Source: an uncultured Clostridia bacterium (lineage in GTDB: Bacteria > Bacillota > Clostridia > Christensenellales > Aristaeellaceae). Taken from it: a stretch of DNA of 7,465 nt. Positions 6,019-7,465 of this stretch are shown here, in pieces. Made by a program: the position numbers and the translations under genes. The stretch's first letter is position 1. Each line of letters opens with the position of its first letter. The notes below the pieces were generated by a model. That model was not told where the DNA came from. It ran no database searches and saw only the letters and a program-made list of their open reading frames with translations. The stretch spans positions 1 through 7,465 of the forward strand of contig CAKTTM010000088.1 in assembly GCA_934615145.1 (NCBI GenBank), written 5' to 3'.

Positions 6019-7407
6019 ATGCTTAAAGATATGATTAAGGATCTCGTTGGTATCGTAGGGGAAGATTATGTGGTCTACGATCAGGACAGGCTGGGCGGCT
6101 ATCTCTATGATGAGACGGAAGAGCATGTCAGGCCCGAGGCCTACAGCGATTGCGTCGTGGTCAAGCCCGCCAACGACGAAGAGGTGGCCAGCATCCTGAA
6201 GCTGGCAAACCAGACCAAGACCCCGGTCATCATCCGCGGCGGCGGCACCGGCGCGGTCGGCGCCGCCATCCCGCAGGAGAGCACGCTGATCGTCTCCATG
6301 GAGCGCTTTAAGAAAATCATTGGGCTTGACAAGCAGAACATGATGATCACCGTGCAGACGGCGGTCACCCTGGCCGAGCTCAATGAGTATATCGCGCAGA
6401 ACTCCGACACCCTGTGCTTCCCCATCCACCCCGGGGACGAGTCGGCCCACGCCGGCGGCATGGCAGTGGAGAACGCCGGCGGCGTCAGCGCCGTTAAGCA
6501 TGGCATCATGCGCAACTATGTCAAGGGCATGAAGGTGGTGTTGCCTGACGGGCAGATCTGCCAGTGGGGCGGCAAGCTGCTCAAGAACAACATGGGCCTT
6601 GACCTGATGCATCTGGTCATCGGCAGCGAAGGCACGCTGTGCGTGATCACCGAGGTGACCTTGACGCTGTTCTACCGCAGCGACTACAAGAGCACCCTGC
6701 TGGTCTCCTTTGAGGATTCCCAGGCGGCCTCCGGCATCGTGCCCCTGATCCTGCAAAGCGGCATCGTTCCCCAGGCGATCGAGTACCTGGAGCGCGATGT
6801 GGTGCTGGAAACCGCCAAGCACATGGGCATGACCTGGCCTGTCAACAACGACGCCAGCATCGACCTGATGTTTGTCATCGAGGAGAACTCAGAAGAGCTG
6901 ATGTATGAGGCGGCGGAGAAGATCGTCGCCATCTGCGAGGAGAACGGCGCGGTGGATACCGTCATCGCCGAGTCCGACAAGGATCAGCGCAACATCCTGG
7001 AGATCCGCAGCAATATCTACACTGCCTATAAGGAGATTTTTGTGGACTCCCTGGACACCGCGGTGCCCCCGGCCAACGCGGCGGCCTACTTGGCAGAGCT
7101 CAAAGAGATCGCCGCCAAGTATGGCGCGGTGACCCCGGCCTTTGGTCACCTGGCCGACGGCAACTTCCACAACATGATACTGCAGGTGGATGGCCAGGTG
7201 CCCGCCTATACCGACGATATGCGCAGGGACTTCTACGCGGCGGCGATCCGCCATGGCGGCACCATCAGCGCCGAGCACGGCACCGGCAGGACCCGCAAGC
7301 CCTACATGGGCCTGCAGTTTACCGATGGCGAGATCGAGCTGATGAAGCGCGTCAAGCTGGCTTTTGACCCCAACAACATTCTCAACCCGGGTGCCATCTT
7401 TGACTGA
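6019..7407 (+). CDS. FAD-linked 2-hydroxyacid dehydrogenase (GlcD / D-lactate dehydrogenase family)
   Basis: Oxidises a 2-hydroxycarboxylate to the 2-oxoacid on FAD and hands the electrons to a partner, here presumably EtfAB. The 462-aa length is normal for the family. The N-terminal PCMH-type FAD domain (about 40-215) has PVIIRGGGTGAVGAA (69-83), HPGDESAHAGGMAVENAGG (137-155), LPDG (175-178) and IGSEGTLCVIT (201-211). The C-terminal FAD-oxidase domain carries the metal and catalytic set GHLADGNFH, with His377 and His384, and SAEHGTGRTRKP with Glu419 and His420. It ends with FDPNNILNPG. The His-x6-His plus Glu spacing matches D-2-hydroxyglutarate and D-lactate dehydrogenases. The gene lies 1 nt after the etfA stop codon, the same order as lctBCD of Acetobacterium woodii. 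D-lactate is the first guess; glycolate, 2-hydroxyglutarate or another hydroxyacid is possible. No CCG-domain or Fe-S motif lies within this protein. Confidence 0.92.
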   Translation: MLKDMIKDLVGIVGEDYVVYDQDRLGGYLYDETEEHVRPEAYSDCVVVKPANDEEVASILKLANQTKTPVIIRGGGTGAVGAAIPQESTLIVSMERFKKIIGLDKQNMMITVQTAVTLAELNEYIAQNSDTLCFPIHPGDESAHAGGMAVENAGGVSAVKHGIMRNYVKGMKVVLPDGQICQWGGKLLKNNMGLDLMHLVIGSEGTLCVITEVTLTLFYRSDYKSTLLVSFEDSQAASGIVPLILQSGIVPQAIEYLERDVVLETAKHMGMTWPVNNDASIDLMFVIEENSEELMYEAAEKIVAICEENGAVDTVIAESDKDQRNILEIRSNIYTAYKEIFVDSLDTAVPPANAAAYLAELKEIAAKYGAVTPAFGHLADGNFHNMILQVDGQVPAYTDDMRRDFYAAAIRHGGTISAEHGTGRTRKPYMGLQFTDGEIELMKRVKLAFDPNNILNPGAIFD

Positions 7408-7417
7408 GGAGCGTGTG

Positions 7418-7465
7418 ATGAAAGTTCAGATAGAGAGCTCAAAGTGCAAGGCCTGCGGCCTGTGC
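7418..7465 (+). CDS. Start of an iron-sulfur (ferredoxin-like) protein, truncated by window end
   Basis: An ATG at 7418, 6 nt after AGGAG (7407-7411) that overlaps the stop of the preceding gene, begins MKVQIESSKCKACGLC. The CxxCxxC spacing at residues 10-16 is the start of a [4Fe-4S] ferredoxin motif. A GTG directly before the ATG is an alternative start. Only 16 codons are visible. It could be a small 2[4Fe-4S] ferredoxin serving the Etf-dehydrogenase complex, the delta subunit of a 2-oxoacid:ferredoxin oxidoreductase (these often begin this way), or the N-terminus of a larger Fe-S oxidoreductase. The spacing shows it belongs to the same operon. Confidence 0.75.
   Translation, partial: MKVQIESSKCKACGLC

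Noticed and set aside
5902..6822. Minus-strand open frame of 306 codons opposite etfA and the dehydrogenase
   Set aside because: Shadow of two well-supported genes; no domain and no plausible start signal.
1..7465. CRISPR arrays, insertion sequences, tRNA or rRNA genes
   Set aside because: No regularly spaced repeats, no transposase or terminal repeats, and no cloverleaf or rRNA-like stretch was seen on either strand.

Overview
The window looks like chromosome of a strictly or facultatively anaerobic, GC-rich Gram-positive bacterium, most likely a member of the Clostridia. The evidence is an oxygen-sensitive class III ribonucleotide reductase, tandem NrdR-type operator boxes, strong AGGAGG ribosome binding sites, and an electron-transfer-flavoprotein (Etf) operon linked to a 2-hydroxyacid dehydrogenase. 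The taxonomic call is an inference from gene content and style, not from a marker gene. All coding regions share similar GC-rich codon use, so nothing points to recent transfer.

Layout. Positions 28-2352 (minus strand) encode NrdD, the anaerobic ribonucleoside-triphosphate reductase. A divergent intergenic region (2353-2836) follows. Its left half holds the nrdD control region: AGGAGG, a perfect TATAAT / TTGACA pair, and two NrdR-like boxes 32 bp apart. Its right half holds a forward promoter (TTGACA, 17 bp, TGC-GAATAT), a perfect short palindrome just downstream, and a leader of about 185 nt. The forward operon then runs: MFS transporter (2837-4123), a 15-bp perfect hairpin in a 96-nt gap, etfB (4220-5032), etfA (5025-6017, GTG start, 8-nt overlap), a GlcD/lactate-dehydrogenase-type FAD oxidoreductase (6019-7407), and the first 16 codons of an iron-sulfur protein beginning with a CxxCxxC motif (7418 to the window end).

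How it works together. NrdD makes dNTPs without oxygen and is probably repressed by NrdR when deoxynucleotides are plentiful. The forward operon reads as a catabolic unit. The MFS protein would import (or exchange) a small organic acid, the FAD enzyme would oxidise it to the 2-oxoacid, and EtfAB would accept the electrons. By analogy with the Acetobacterium LctBCD lactate dehydrogenase complex, EtfAB may bifurcate or confurcate electrons between NAD and ferredoxin. The downstream Fe-S gene could be the ferredoxin partner or the first subunit of a 2-oxoacid:ferredoxin oxidoreductase. The substrate cannot be read from the sequence.

Most notable: the NrdR box pair, the transporter-etfBA-dehydrogenase-ferredoxin arrangement with the Fe-S module as a separate gene, the strong hairpin before etfB, and an Asp in place of the first zinc-finger Cys in NrdD.
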